DNA of 64,000 bases, from positions 62,001 through 126,000 of the forward strand of contig JAJEKV010000637.1 in NCBI GenBank assembly GCA_021234155.1. Direction: 5' to 3'. Origin of the DNA: Isoetes taiwanensis. Taxonomy: Eukaryota; Streptophyta; Lycopodiopsida; Isoetales; Isoetaceae. Positions 1 through 13,200 of the stretch are shown one piece after another (position 1 is the stretch's first letter; every line of letters starts with the position of its first letter). A model generated the notes under the pieces. That model worked only from the letters and a program-made list of their open reading frames with translations, had not been told where the DNA came from and did not search any database. Both the position numbers and the translations under genes were made by a program.

Positions 1-127
1 CATGGTTTTTCTATGATTTCGTTGTTGTATTCGTTGAGGTGTACTAAATAGTATTTATAGAGTGCACCCTTTATGGGCGTTGATTTTGGTTGGAACAATC
101 AAGGGTTGTTGTTTTTCTCTCACATGT

Positions 128-300
128 GTTTGTGCATGAACACTGCGCATGTGTATGCATGTGCATATGCATGGTGCATGTGTGCATGTGCATGTTCATG
201 TGCATGTGCATGTATATGCATGTGCATGTATTGTGCATGTGCAAGTGCAAGTGCATGTGCATGTGTGCATCGTGCATGTGTGCATATGCATGTGTACTTA
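128..300. repeat. TGCATG-type simple repeat
   Basis: Degenerate alternating TGCATG/TGTGCA hexamer tract. All open frames across it, on both strands, are low-complexity His/Met/Cys/Ala strings, which is a by-product of the repeat. Around it, 1-127 and 301-840 contain no gene I can support. Confidence 0.9.
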
Positions 301-840
301 CCCTCTTGGATTCTTATTGAAGTGGATTTTACTACCACGAGATGGATTTTTTGCTCACACTTACAAAGGTATTTGTTTTTAATGTTTCTTGATTAGCATA
401 ATGTTTTTTTTACAAGGTATTGGTTTTCGATTCTACAATGTAGTCTTTGCAAACCCCCTTTTGTTTCCTTCCTAAGATTTACTGCAGATTCAAGTTTAGG
501 CCCTCTGTTTGCTTCCAACTCTTGGATATTCTTGGCTGCGGATTGTTCATAGCAACCCGGCCTTTAGCTTCAATCAACAAACGGATTCTTATGCACACAG
601 GCCGGATTATTCCACGCCCTTTTTCCCATGTCACCTTGGTCGGTCAAGCGGTGGCCACAAGAATGCATTTATATTGTAGGTTTGGAACTTTAATCGAACC
701 ATAAGGTGAATCATGCATTACCTTTAAGCTAGAGATGGAAGGTCGTATTTAATTAAAGTGGGACAAATCTCGAATTTTGGGACTCAGACTGAAAATGGGA
801 CTCATAATGACAAATTTTTTACATTGAATTGTTATTAGAT

Positions 841-1088
841 CGGGGGGGGGGGGGGAAGGGGAGAAGTTGGGGAGAAGTTGAGAGAAGTAATGGAAGGGGA
901 TAAGTTAGAAGAAGGGGAGGGAGGAAGAGAAAAGGGGTTGAGAAGGGGGGGGGAGGGAGGAGAGGTGGCAAGGGAGGAGTGAGGGGGGAAAGTAGAGGGG
1001 GCAAGGGGGAGGTGAGTTGGAAGGGGGGTGAAAAGAGGGGCAAGTGGGAAGAGTTGGGGGGGAAGAGATGAAGGGGAAAGGAGAGGGA
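841..1088. repeat. Purine-rich (GGGGAGAAG)-like low-complexity tract
   Basis: About 250 bases almost entirely G and A on the + strand, made of irregular GGGGAGAAGTTGG-like words, starting with a run of G. It is followed by an AT-rich stretch (about 1130-1210). Reading frames through it are Pro/Leu/Ser-rich artefacts. The G-run blocks could form quadruplex DNA, but that is inference. Confidence 0.85.
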
Positions 1089-1554
1089 AAACCAAAATAA
1101 CTAAAGGGAATATATCCCCTTGAGATTAAAAATGATAATATTAAAATATAATTAATAATTAATTTAATTAAATATAAAATACTTTAATTAATTTAATAAA
1201 AAAATATAAACCGTGTTCTCGACTACTGAGTCGAGAATTGAAGAGTCTTTCCTCTGCAAAGCAATTGGACCTAACTCCTCCAAGCCGATATTCACTTAGA
1301 AAAAAGCTGGACAGTTCTCAGACACACTGCCCATCTGACGCATCCTTTTTCATGCTGACTCAAGCCGTTAAGGCATTTTTTATTTTATGCCATTCCTTTG
1401 TAACCGAGCTAGAGTAGACAAATGCATAATCTCTTTCTCAGCTCCAAGAGCTTCACCCATTCTGCAAAAAGCTTTCCGCCACATGCAGACCTTTGTTTTA
1501 TTTGAAGGTAGACCTATGCTACCCGGAATAAGGAAAAGACAATGCTACTTCAAA

Positions 1555-1975
1555 AAAGGCGAGGCCTGATTTGGAAGGCATTGAGAAAGCCTGATTTGAA
1601 TCGTGAGATTTGAGAAGGCCTTGAGTTTGAGAAAGCCTGATTTAAGAAGCAGGTTAAAAGGCATTGGCATGGATTAAACCCGGTTTAAGGCTTTGGAGGC
1701 AGGTTTAAGGCTTCGGCATAGATTTTGATAAATCGAGTCCGAGATTGATGTTCTCCTGCTGCACCAAAGCAGGGTTACGTCAAGCTTCTATTCAAATCTT
1801 GGCGTAAAACTTCACCACGGCTCGAGAAACCGCTTAGGAACCAAGATCGAAGCCACTGCTTAGATGCTATTCCTTGTGTCGAAGAAAAGGGTTTAAGGCT
1901 TTGGCACAGATTCAAGAAGTCGGTCTAAGGCTTTGGCACATATTGAAGAAGCCGATTTAAGGAGATTCAAGGTTA
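1555..1975. repeat. Degenerate minisatellite-like region
   Basis: Imperfect recurrences of GGTTTAAGGCTTTGGCA and GAGAAAGCCTGATTT at irregular spacing. This resembles a decayed tandem repeat rather than a gene. The neighbouring stretches 1089-1554 and 1976-2939 show no supportable gene; the short frames there have no recognisable domain. Confidence 0.45.
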
Positions 1976-2939
1976 TGAAGGCCCAAGATCCGCATTAATG
2001 CATTCAAGGCCAAGTCGAGGAGAAATCCGAGATATACATGCACTGGCCGAGGAGGCTATGGTAGAGCTCTCGGTTCGGCATCAAAAGAATCGCCGGTCGA
2101 TTGAAGGATTTAAGCTCGAGGTCAGCGGTAGGAAGAGAGATAGAGTAGCAGATCGAAGTTATATGCCTGATGCAAAGGCTTCATATCGATGCGCTTGAAG
2201 CGCCAAGCTTGAAGCCGCCCTTAGGCGCCTCCGGCGGTGTTGTTCTTCAAGAAAGCGGCTATAGGCGCCCATGATTTCGTCAATGTATTCAGCGACGGTT
2301 TTGTGTCATTTGGATCTAATAGGGTCTCTCCCGTTTACGCTCCTTAAGCACGGAATCAATCGGATGTCTGCATATGATTCATAGCATGCAAAGCTTTTCT
2401 AGATTGGTTCTCAGACAAGAATAAGTTTGAAATGAGGCGATGCACATGGCTAGCAGAAGGAATGAGGGCCATACCGTCTACAAATGCTCCGCCATAGCCA
2501 TTAAGAAGCTCTATCATTCCTTTTCGACGGATTCGTGGTTGCAGATCTGCCGGAAACCAGAGTGGTTTCTCCTTTCCAAGTGGTACAACATGATCTGCGG
2601 CACAAAGGTGTGTACCAAATTTCAAAATTCAAATATTGGGGGGAAAAAAAAGCGGGGTATAAGAAACAATTAAATAAGTCTTGAAAATAAGTCACGTAGA
2701 GTGAGTTTTGAAGTTGTCATAATATTTGTATAATGCATTATTATTAGTTGTAAGGGTAAGTAGGGTAAATTATTTTTCAGTTGTTATAATGTGCATTATA
2801 GGTGCATATGATGTCCATTAGATAAATACATGGGGAGGGTCTATTTATCATAGAAAATACATAGGAAATTTATGGGGAGGGCAATTTTTCATAGAAAATA
2901 CATAAAATATTGTGTTTATTAAAAAATACATAGTATAGT

Positions 2940-3245
2940 ATAGTGTGTGATAATACTAATGTGTGCTAGTATAAAATGCTAATGTGTGCTAATACTAATG
3001 TGTGCTAAAACTAATGTGTGCTAATACTAATGTGTACTAATGTATAAAAATGTTAATGTGTGCTAATACTAATTGTGGTAGTATAAAGTACTAATTGTGT
3101 GCTAATTGTGGTAGTATAAAGTACTACTAATTAAGGTGTGCTAGTATAAAAATGCTAATGTGTGCTAATACTAATGTGTGCTAGTATAAAAACAATTGTT
3201 AAATACTAATGTGTGCTAAATACTAATGTGCTGTGAGAAAAACAA
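2940..3245. repeat. AT-rich minisatellite (ACTAATGTGTGCTA units)
   Basis: Repeated words ACTAATGTGTGCTA and TAGTATAAA alternate through about 300 bases with an irregular period of roughly 16-34 bases. No coding potential. Confidence 0.8.
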
Positions 3246-3343
3246 TAAACTACGGTGTGATAGAATAATAAACTATGGTGGAAAATTAGATGGATAGATA
3301 GTGAAATGATGCTCCGCAAAAATAATCTCTGGCCCTTGAAATT

Positions 3344-3772
3344 GCCTTTTTACTCGAGTCGCCGAGAAAGGCCCTCAAACGTTTTTTAAGCTTTTGGACG
3401 CCTTTTCGGCTCGAATCGAGAAAGGCCTTCCGACCCCTAAAACTTTGTGTTTTTAAACTTTTGGCTGCCTTTTCCATTTCTTGAGAGGAAAGGCCTCAAT
3501 AAAACACTTCGTTTTTCGCTTTAAAAATTTTGCCTTTCTCATTCATGGAATTAAGAGGTATAAGCACCAAAAACTGCGTTTTAAGCTTTGGTACGCCTTT
3601 CGACTCACGAGTGAAAGGAAAACCCTAAAACCTGCGTTTTTAAACTTTGAGCTGCCTTTTCGACTCAGTGAGAAAGGCCTTCTGACCCTAAAAACTTGTG
3701 TTTTTAAAACTTTGCTGCCTTTCTGGGCGAGTCGAGAAAGGCTCTATTTAATATTTTCAAAGCTGTGTTTTA
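3344..3772. repeat. ~62-bp tandem repeat, 7 copies
   Basis: Seven diverged copies begin with GCCTTTT or GCCTTTC at 3344, 3400, 3467, 3532, 3595, 3654 and 3717, so the spacing is 56-67 bases. Each holds a partly self-complementary core (CGACTCGAG...GAGAAAGGC) and a T-rich second half ending near GTTTTTAAACTTT. The 60-100-aa frames across it on both strands are repeat translation, not genes. Confidence 0.85.
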
Positions 3773-3779
3773 TTTTTTT

Positions 3780-4800
3780 TTTTTTACTGTAGCATCACTT
3801 GACTAACTTGATTTTGTCTCTTACGGTCTTATCTCGACCAGATAGTACATGCTTGGGGCAATGAAAAGGCCGTTCATTGAAGAAAGATCTTGAAGAGGGT
3901 GGGTGACATCGGGTTGGACATACAAGCACGTGGCCTATGAAGGAACTCCTCATACAAATTTCTATCGTCCCCGTAAGGTTGCTCCGTGACTTGGGACAGA
4001 GCTCCACTGTATTGCTTGCACTAGGTGGTTCATGTGTGAAGAGGGTGTAATCATTGTGATAATACGACCACGATGGTCTCTTCACCCACTGTAATATATA
4101 GTGTAATGAGCCCATTTATAAATATAAGGCGTCTCAAAACTAGTATTTTTTGGTGATTAAGTAAACAATTTGCTTAATTTTTATTGGAATTTGTGATCTC
4201 TTGTCTACCCACCTAAGAAAATAGAGCCAAAATGTCTTGGTAAAGGAATTCACCCTCACGCGAAAAACTCTTATTTTGAATGACAAATAAGCCCCAAAAA
4301 AGGGACTCGACTCGCTATCCGAGAAAACTGGGAGAAAGCTTGGATGCACAGTAACAGACAAAAATTCGAATTAAGGACAGTTTTCGGGTCGAGGTGCTCC
4401 TTTTTGTGTAAAATAACAGGGTTCCGAAAAAAAGTGGGAATGGAATGAGTCCCACTTTAATTAAATACGACTTTGGAGCATCTAAAATCATATGGATTGA
4501 TAAACAATGGTGTCATTGTAAAAGAGAAATAGGTGTAGCGGAAGTAACAATATGTAGCATAATAACAGGGGGTTTTCTTTGTGTTGCAAACTTTATGACT
4601 TTCAGAATAATGGGATCAATCTGCTCTATCTTTATGGTAACTTTTACTTATGTTCTATTTGTTTTATTGTGATCAAATTCAAAAGCTACAGGTGATGAAA
4701 GCCTCAAATGAATTTTAGTTTTTTTCTGGTTTGAATTCTAAAATTTTTGTCACACTGGGGACGCCCTAAAAGGCGAAGAGGGGCCAAAAAATTTTTTTTG
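3780..4800. other. No supportable gene
   Basis: Ordinary AT-rich sequence with only short frames of 70-110 codons lacking recognisable motifs. I see no RNA gene, promoter or repeat of note. Confidence 0.5.
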
Positions 4801-4811
4801 TAACACAAACC

Positions 4812-5430
4812 ATTAACATCCAACATATAAAAATTAAATCCCCCAACACATAACAACCAACACATAAAAACTAATATATAACAACCATTGACATTAACAA
4901 CCAACACATAACTACCATTGACATTAATTAACACAACCATTGGGTCTAACACATTTAAATTAAAATCTCCCTTAGACCCCCTTTGGTTTCGGTGCATATT
5001 CACACGGGGGGTGACTCCGGGCAACGAGAGCTGTTGGATAGGCATATTCACCCCTTATTCCTTAATCTATACCGTACGTAAAGTTCCTCGTTTGTGGGGT
5101 ATGCAAGTACAAATTTTCTATACTGTATAACAAGATTCGCCAAATACTATAAGATTTCAAGCGGAATACTATTTGGTGTTGATTTCGTACGTGCAAAATA
5201 CAATTATGAGGGCTCTCGCTGCCCTACGTCACCCCCCGTATGAATATGCACCCAAACCAAAGGGGGTTTAAGGGAGATTTTAATTTAAATGTGTTAGACC
5301 CAATGGTTGTTTTAATTAATGCCAATGGTAGTTATGTGTTGGTTGTTAATGTCAATGGTTGTTATATATTAGATTTTATGTGTTGGTTGTTATGTGTTGG
5401 GGGATTTAATTTTTATATGTTGGATGTAAT
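4812..5430. mobile_element. Foldback (long inverted repeat) element
   Basis: The left arm, about 4812-5031, reappears as its reverse complement at about 5213-5427. The arms are each ~215 bases with a ~180-base loop. Matching landmarks include CCAACACATAACAACCAACA on the left versus its complement near 5380-5400, and the CCCCCTTTGGTTT / AAACCAAAGGGGG pair near 4977 and 5260. The arms are close to identical with small indels. This fits a foldback or MITE-like DNA element; no transposase is present and I cannot fix a target-site duplication. Confidence 0.75.
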
Positions 5431-5616
5431 GTATTAGGAATAAACAGTAAACAGTGGTAGAACTTAAAAGCCTATACGTGTCCTCCACTTTGGCTGCCGC
5501 AAGGTAGTGGGATAAACTAGCTATTCTGTACAAGATTAGTCTAGTATGGACCTTAAACAAAGTAATAAAAAAACAATGGGACTATGGTAGGTGGAACTCC
5601 TAATACACTGGACAAA
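5430..5616 (+). repeat. Isolated partial copy of the 405-bp satellite monomer
   Basis: Bases 5452-5597 match the 3' half of the monomer that forms the large array starting at 7297, from GTGGTAGAACTTAAAAGCC to CTATGGTAGGTGG. The copy is bracketed by GTATTAGGAAT (about 5430) and its inverse AACTCCTAATACACTGG (5599-5615). The CCAGTGTATTAGGA motif recurs at 18986, immediately after the far end of the array. The copy lies about 1.7 kb upstream of the array, so the monomer also exists as a dispersed, possibly mobile, unit. Confidence 0.8.
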
Positions 5617-6398
5617 AGGAAAACATTAAGAGGAGAAGCCCGTACCTGCAGCCAATCAATACATCATTAGCCTGATAAGGGTAAAGATGCAAGGGCCAAA
5701 AGGTACCTTAGGCTTCTCGTTTATCAACCGATCACCTAATGTAGACCTTTTGCCCAAAGATAAAAAATATCTTAGAATCTATTGACATAAATCTTGACAA
5801 ATAAGAGAGCATAATCCATATATTGGATACAGATATAGAAAAATCCCGAGAGAATATATTATGGTTCAGAGGCAGATTCTGCCATAAGCTAAATATAAGC
5901 CATTAACATGAAAAGAGGGATCAAGTTATAGGAATCAATCTTCCAGATTCATCCTATGTTCAATGAATTAGCTATAGCTTTAAAATACCCATTTCCAAAA
6001 TCATCCAGCAGTAATTAGCACAGTAGCATCAAAGTGCTGCTAGCAATTATTTTTAACAAGTGCATGCTTAAGCGGATCCAGTACAAGCGTACCCATAATG
6101 TCATACCTGAATATATGAATATAAGGAAATGCATTGCATTACCTGGTTAATTGTGGAGTTAGAATCCATAGTCTTCTTCTTGCATTAGAGTGATATGAAC
6201 AAGAGCAGCTTGAGAAACTTCCCCTTAGCATTGTCTACATTTCCAGCATGGTGAATGCCATTAGGCAACGGTAGGACACAGCCAAGCCACCGATATCTCC
6301 ACTATTTCCTGAGGTAAGCTCCATAATTTGAGACGAAGAATCCATATGTAAATGGATACATACTTGCCCTATGTTTTTACGAACAGGGAAATCCAAAT
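5617..6398. other. No supportable gene
   Basis: AT-rich sequence without open frames of note and without recognised repeats. Confidence 0.5.
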
Positions 6399-6780
6399 AG
6401 CAGATGTGGATCTATATTATGAATAGATGAACTGAACTCAGCAGCGCCTGCCTACAGCCTGACGTTCAAGCCTAAAATATAACCTAATCACAATGAAGAT
6501 TATCTCTGAAGCTACTGCTTGTAGCATGCCGTTCCAGCCAAGAAGGAAGCCGGATTTGCAAAATACGAAAAAGCCCCTTACAAGAGAAGCTAATAAGTAG
6601 ATGTGGATCTATATCTTGAATAGCTAAACTGAACCCAGTAGCGCCTGCCTACATCATGACGGTCCAGCATAAAAAATAACCTCATCAGCAAGAAGATTAA
6701 CTGCTTGTAGCGTGCTGTTCTAGCCAAAAACGAGGCCGGACTTGCAGAATATAGAAAAGCCCCTTATGAAACATATTCAA
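6399..6780. repeat. 197-bp tandem duplication
   Basis: Two diverged copies start at AGATGTGGATCTATAT (6402 and 6599) and end at AAAGCCCCTTA. The lead-in AGAGAAGCTAAxAAGTAG recurs once more at 7267, where a third copy appears to be cut off by the start of the poly(A)/satellite array. From 6781 to 7296 I see no gene. Confidence 0.75.
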
Positions 6781-7296
6781 GGCAAAATCCGAAATCAAAT
6801 ATGCTCTGTAAGATATATTCTTGGGAAGAGACCACATAAAGCCAGCGGAATATCCCCTTAGCCTTCCCATCAAAATTTCGAAGGCCACTTAGGTATAACC
6901 ATAATGCACATTGTGAAATTAGCCATACATATCAACGTGGAAGTATTCATTTAAAAAAAACCCCTGGTTTCTCTATGCATACACATATATGTTATGCCCA
7001 TATCTGGACAATGGATTTGCCACATAAGCAAATTGATGCCCAGGTCGGCCTGGATTACTATAAGCCATGTGAGTGTACACGTAAAGGGCTAAATCTAGAC
7101 ATTCAAGTTATCCTTATAGCTAAGAGCTGCCCTAACAGAACTTATATGTGCTCAATTGCACAAAAATTTCCAAGTCTAATTGCCCAGGAGGGATAGTCAA
7201 CACAAAGGTTTACTGGGTTTACTCCCTCACTGGTGCTATTCAGTTACATTCTTGTAATATCAGTAAGAGAAGCTAACAAGTAGCATGTATATATAT

Positions 7297-10200
7297 AAAA
7301 AAAAAAAAAAAAAGGGCCATGCCCCTAGAGTTGCCCCTAGGACCTAGACTTCCTAAGGCGGGATTAAATCCTGCCTACAAAGTGTGCATGTAAGGCAAAA
7401 GTTTTGCCCAACGGATGTGTGGTGAGTTGGTATATGCCTAATAATGCCAAAATAAATGTGCATTTGGTCATGGGTTCAAACCTTGCCAATGTATGTTTAT
7501 CTTTGGGAGTTGGTTATCGGGGGTATACGATGATGATCCCCGACGTGGTAGAACTTAAAAGCCTATACGTGTCCTCCACTTTGGGCCGTAAGGTATGTGG
7601 GATAAACTAGCTATTCTTGGGAATACGGATGATGATACAAGATTAGTCTAGTATGGACCTTAAACAAAGTAATAAAAACAATGGGACTATGGTAGGTGGC
7701 ACTAGGATGGTAGGCTAAAAAAAAAAAAAAAAAAAAAAAAAAGGCCATGCCCCTAGAGTTGCCCCTACGACCTAGATTTCCTAAGGCGGGATTAAATCCT
7801 GCCTACAAAGTGTGCATGTAAGGCAAAAGTTTTGCCCAACGGATGTGTGGTGAGTTGGTATATGCCTAATAATGCCAAAATAAATGTGCATTTGGTCATG
7901 GGTTCAAACCTTGCCAATGTATGTTTATCTTTGGTTTAAAAGCCTATACGTGTCCTCCACTTTGGCTGCCGCAAGGTAGTGGGATAAACTAGCTATTCTG
8001 TACAAGATTAGTCTAGTATGGACCTTAAACAAAGTAATAAAAAAACAATGGGACTATGGTAGGTGGCACTAGGATGGTGAGGCTAAAAAAAAAAAAAAAA
8101 GGCCATGCCCCTAGAGTTGCCCCTAGGACCTAGACTTCCTAAGGCGGGATTAAATCCTGCCTACAAAGTGTGCATGTAAGGCAAAAGTTTTGCCCAACGG
8201 ATGTGTGGTGAGTTGGTATATGCCTAATAATGCCAAAATAAATGTGCATTTGGTCATGGGTTCAAACCTTGCCAATGTATGTTTATCTTTGGGAGTTGGT
8301 TATTGGGGGTATACGATGATGATCCCCGACGTGGTAGAACTTAAAAGCCTATACGTGTCCTCCACTTTGGCTGCCGCAAGGTAGTGGGATAAACTAGCTA
8401 TTCTGTACAAGATTAGTCTAGTATGGACCTTAAACAAAGTAATAAAAAAACAATGGGACTATGGTAGGTGGCACTAGGATGGTGAGGCTAAAAAAAAAAA
8501 AAAAAAAAGGCCATGCCCCTAGAGTTGCCCCTAGGACCTAGACTTCCTAAGGCGGGATTAAATCCTGCCTACAAAGTGTGCATGTAAGGCAAAAGTTTTG
8601 CCCAACGGATGTGTGGTGAGTTGGTATATGCCTAATAATGCCAAAATAAATGTGCATTTGGTCATGGGTTCAAACCTTGTCAATGTATGTTTATCTTTGG
8701 GAGTTGGTTATTGGGGTATATCGATGATGATCCCAAGCGTGGTAGAACTTAAAAGCCTATACGTGTCCTCCACTTTTAAACGGAAGGTAGTGGGATAAAC
8801 TAGCTATTCTGTACAAGATTAGTCTAGTATGGACCTTAAACAAAGTAATAAAAAAACAATGGGACTATGGTAGGTGGCACTAGGATGGTGAGGCTAAAAA
8901 AAAAAAAAAAAAAAGGCCATGCCCCTAGAGTTGCCCCTAGGACCTAGACTTCCTAAGGCGGGATTAAATCCTGCCTACAAAGTGTGCATGTAAGGCAAAA
9001 GTTTTGCCCAACGGATGTGTGGTGAGTTGGTATATGCCTAATAATGCCAAAATAAATGTGCATTTGGTCATGGGTTCAAACCTTGTCAATGTATGTTTAT
9101 CTTTGGGAGTTGGTTATTGGGGGTATCTGATGATGATCCCAGGAGACGTGGTAGAACTTAAAAGCCTATCATAATGTGGCGTTGTCCCTCCACTTTATTT
9201 GCATGTAGAAGGTAGTGGGATAAACTAGCTATTCTGTACAAGATTAGTCTAGTATGGACCTTAAACAAAGTAATAAAAAAACAATGGGACTATGGTAGGT
9301 GGCACTAGGATGGTGAGACTAAAAAAAAAAAAAAAAAAGGGCCATGCCCCTAGAGTTGCCCCTGACCTAGACTTCCTAAGGCGGGATTAAATCCTGCCTA
9401 CAAAGTGTGCATGTAAGGCAAAAGTTTTGCCCAACGGATGTGTGGTGAGTTGGTATATGCCTAATAATGCCAAAATAAATGTGCATTTGGTCATGGGTTC
9501 AAACCTTGTCAATGTATGTTTATCTTTGGGAGTTGGTTATTGGGGGTTTACGATGATGATCCCCGACGTGGTAGAACTTAAAAGCCTATACGTGTCCTCC
9601 ACTTTGGCTGCCGCAAGGTAGTGGGATAAACTAGCTATTCTGTACAAGATTAGTCTAGTATGGACCTTAAACAAAGTAATAAAAAAACAATGGGACTATG
9701 GTAGGTGGCACTAGGATGGTGAAAAAAAAAAAAAAAGGGCCATGCCCCTAGAGTTGCCCCTAGGACCTAGACTTCCTAAGGCTGGGATTAAATCCTGCCT
9801 ACAAAGTGTGCATGTAAGGCAAAAGTTTTGCCCAACGGATGTGTGGTGAGTTGGTATATGCCTAATAATGCCAAAATAAATGTGCATTTGGTCATGGGTT
9901 CAAACCTTGCCAATGTATGTTTATCTTTGGGAGTTGGTTATTGGGGTATACGATGATGATCCCGGCGTGGTAGAACTTAAAATCCCTATCGTGTCCTCCA
10001 CTTTGGACTGCCGCCAAAGGTAGTGGGATAAACTAGCTATTACGTACAAGATTAGTCTAGTATGGACCTTAAACAAAGTAATAAAAAAAACAATGGGACT
10101 ATGGTAGGTGGCACTAGGATGAGGCTAAAAAAAAAAAAAAAAGGCCATGCCCCTAGAGTTGCCCCCTAGGACCTAGACTTCCTAAGGCGGGATTAAATCC

Positions 10201-13200
10201 ACGCCTACAAAGTGTGCATGTAAGGCAAAAGTTTTGCCCAACGGATGTGTGGTGAGTTGGTATATGCCTAATAATGCCAAAATAAATGTGCATTTGGTCA
10301 TGGGTTCAAACCTTGCCAATGTATGTTTATCTTTGGGAGTTGGTTATTGGGGGTATAATGATGATGATCCCAAGCGTGGTAGAACTTAAAAGCCTATATC
10401 GTGTCCTCCACTAGCTATTTGACAAGATTTCTAGTATGGACCTTTAAGCAAGGTAGTGGGATAAACTAGCTATTCCCGATAACACAAGATTAGTCTAGTA
10501 TGGACCTTAAACAAAGTAATAAAAAACAATGGGACTATGGTAGGTGGCACTAGGATGGTGAGGCTAAAAAAAAAAAAAAGGCCATGCCCCCTAGAGTTGC
10601 CCCCTAGGACCTAGACTTCCTAAGGCGGGGATTAAATCCGCCTACAAAGTGTGCATGTAAGGCAAAAGTTTTGCCCAACGGATGTGTGGTGAGTTGGTAT
10701 ATGCCTAATAATGCCAAAATAAATGTGCATTTGGTCATGGGTTCAAACCTTGCCAATGTATGTTTATCTTTGGGAGTTGGTTATTGGGGGTATCGATGAT
10801 GATCCCCGAGCGTGGTAGAACTTAAAAGCCTATCTCGTGTCCTCCACTTTAGGTTGTAAATTAAGGTAGTGGGATAAACTAGCTATTCTCATTACAAGAT
10901 TAGTCTAGTATGGACCTTAAACAAAGTAATAAAAACAATGGGACTATGGTAGGTGGCACTAGGATGGTGAGGCTAAAAAAAAAAAAAGGCCATGCCCCTA
11001 GAGTTGCCCCTAGGACCTAGACTTCCTAAGGTGGGATTAAATCCCTGCCTACAAAGTGTGCATGTAAAGGCAAAAGTTTTGCCCAACGGATGTGTGGTGA
11101 GTTGGTATATGCCTAATAATGCCAAAATAAATGTGCATTTGGTCATGGGTTCAAACCTTGCCAATGTATGTTTATCTTTGGGAGTTGGTTATTGGGGGTA
11201 TAATGATGATGATCCCCGTGGTAGAACTTAAAAGCCTATATGTGTCCTCCACTTGCCAGCATGTTATTGTAGTGGGATAAACTAGCTATTGTACAAGATT
11301 AGTCTAGTATGGACCTTAAACAAAGTAATAAAAAACAATGGGACTATGGTAGGTGGCACTAGGATGGTGAGGCTTCCTCTAAAAAAAAAAGGCCATGCCC
11401 CTAGAGTTGCCCCTAGGACCTAGACTTTCCTAAAGTGGGGTTTAAATCCCCGCCTACAAAGTGTGCATGTAAGGCAAAAAAGTTTTGCCCAACGGATGTG
11501 TGGTGAGTTGGTATATGCCTAATAATGCCAAAATAAATGTGCATTTGGTCATGGGTTCAAACCTTGCCAATGTATGTTTATCTTTGGGAGTTGGTTACTG
11601 GGGGTATATGATGATGATCCCCGTGGTAGAACTTTAAAAGCCTATCACGTGTCCTCCACTTTTCCCCGCAAGGTAGTGGGATAAACTAGCTATAACGTAC
11701 AAGATTAGTCTAGTATGGACCTTAAACAAAGTAATAAAAACAATGGGACTATGGTAGGTGGCACTAGGATGGTGAGGCTAAAAAAAAAAAAAAAAAAGGC
11801 CATGCCCTAGAGTTGCCCCTAGGACCCTAGACTTCCCTAAAGGCGGGATTAAATCCTGCCTACAAAGTGTGCATGTAAGGCTTAAAAGTTTTGCCCAACG
11901 GATGTGTGGTGAGTTGGTATATGCCTAATAATGCCAAGATAAATGTGCATTTGGTCATGGGTTCAAACCTTGTTAATGTATGTTTATCTTTGGGAGTTGG
12001 TTTATCTGATGATCCTTCACGTGGTTTAAAATCCTATTTTGTCCTCCACTTTGGTTCTTTCCTTAAGGTAGTGGATAAACTAGCTATTCGCACAAGATTA
12101 GTCTAGTATGGACCTTAAACAAAGTAATAAAAACAATGGGACTATGGTAGGTGGCACTAGGATGGTGAGGCTAAAAAAAAAAAAAAAAGGCCATGCCCCT
12201 CCCTTTTGCCCCTAGGACCTAGACTTCCTAAGGCGATTGGGATTAAATCCTGCCTACAAAGTGTGCATGTAAGGCAAAAGTTTTGCCCAACGGATGTGTG
12301 GTGAGTTGGTATATGCCTAATAATGCCAAAATAAATGTGCATTTGGTCATGGGTTCAAACCTTGATAAATCTTCCAATGTATGTTTATCTTTGGGAGTTG
12401 GTTATTGGGGGTATTCTGATGATGAGGCGTGGTAGAACTTAAAAGCCTAAAACGTGTCCTCCACTTTGGTTGCATAAAGGTAGTGGGATAAACTAGCTAT
12501 TACATACAAGATTAGTCTAGTATGGACCTTAAACAAAGTAATAAAAACAATGGGACTATGGTAGGTGGCACTAGGATGGTGAGGCTAAAAAAAAAAAAAG
12601 GCCATGTTGCCCCTAGGACCCTAGACTTCCTGCGGGATTAAATCCCCTACAAAGTGTGCATGTAAGGCCCAATGGATGTGTGGTGAGTTGGTATATGCCT
12701 AATGCCAAAATAAATGTGCATTTGGTCATGGGTTCAAACCTTGCCAATGTATGTTTATCTTTGGGAGTTGGTTATTGGGGGTAAATCGATGATGATCCCA
12801 AGGCGTGGTAGAACTTAAAAGCCTATATCGTGTCCTCCACTTTATGGATGCCGCCGGAATTAAAGGATGGGATAAACTAGCTATTGTACAAGATTAGTCT
12901 AGTATGGACCTTAAACAAAGTAATAAAAAACAATGGGACTATGGTAGGTGGCATTAGGATGGTGAGGCTAAAAAAAAAAAAAAAAAAAAAGGCCATGCCC
13001 CTAGAGTTGCCCCTAGGACCTAGACTTCCTAAATGTCTTTAAATCCTGCCTACAAAGTGTGCATGTAAGGCAAAAAGTTTTGCCCAACGGATGTGTGTGG
13101 TGAGTTGGTATATGCCTAATAATGCCAAAATAAATGTGCATTTGGTCATGGGTTCAAACCTTGCCAATGTATGTTTATCTTTGGGAGTTGGTTATTGGGT

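Noticed and set aside
73-396. Overlapping Met/His/Cys/Ala-rich ORFs
   Set aside because: All are translations of the TGCATG repeat.
7400-7480. Possible true tRNA gene in each monomer
   Set aside because: Box A and box B-like words are present, but there is no acceptor stem, the box A is imperfect and the T-stem has wobble and mismatch pairs. A tRNA-derived promoter is the most I can support.
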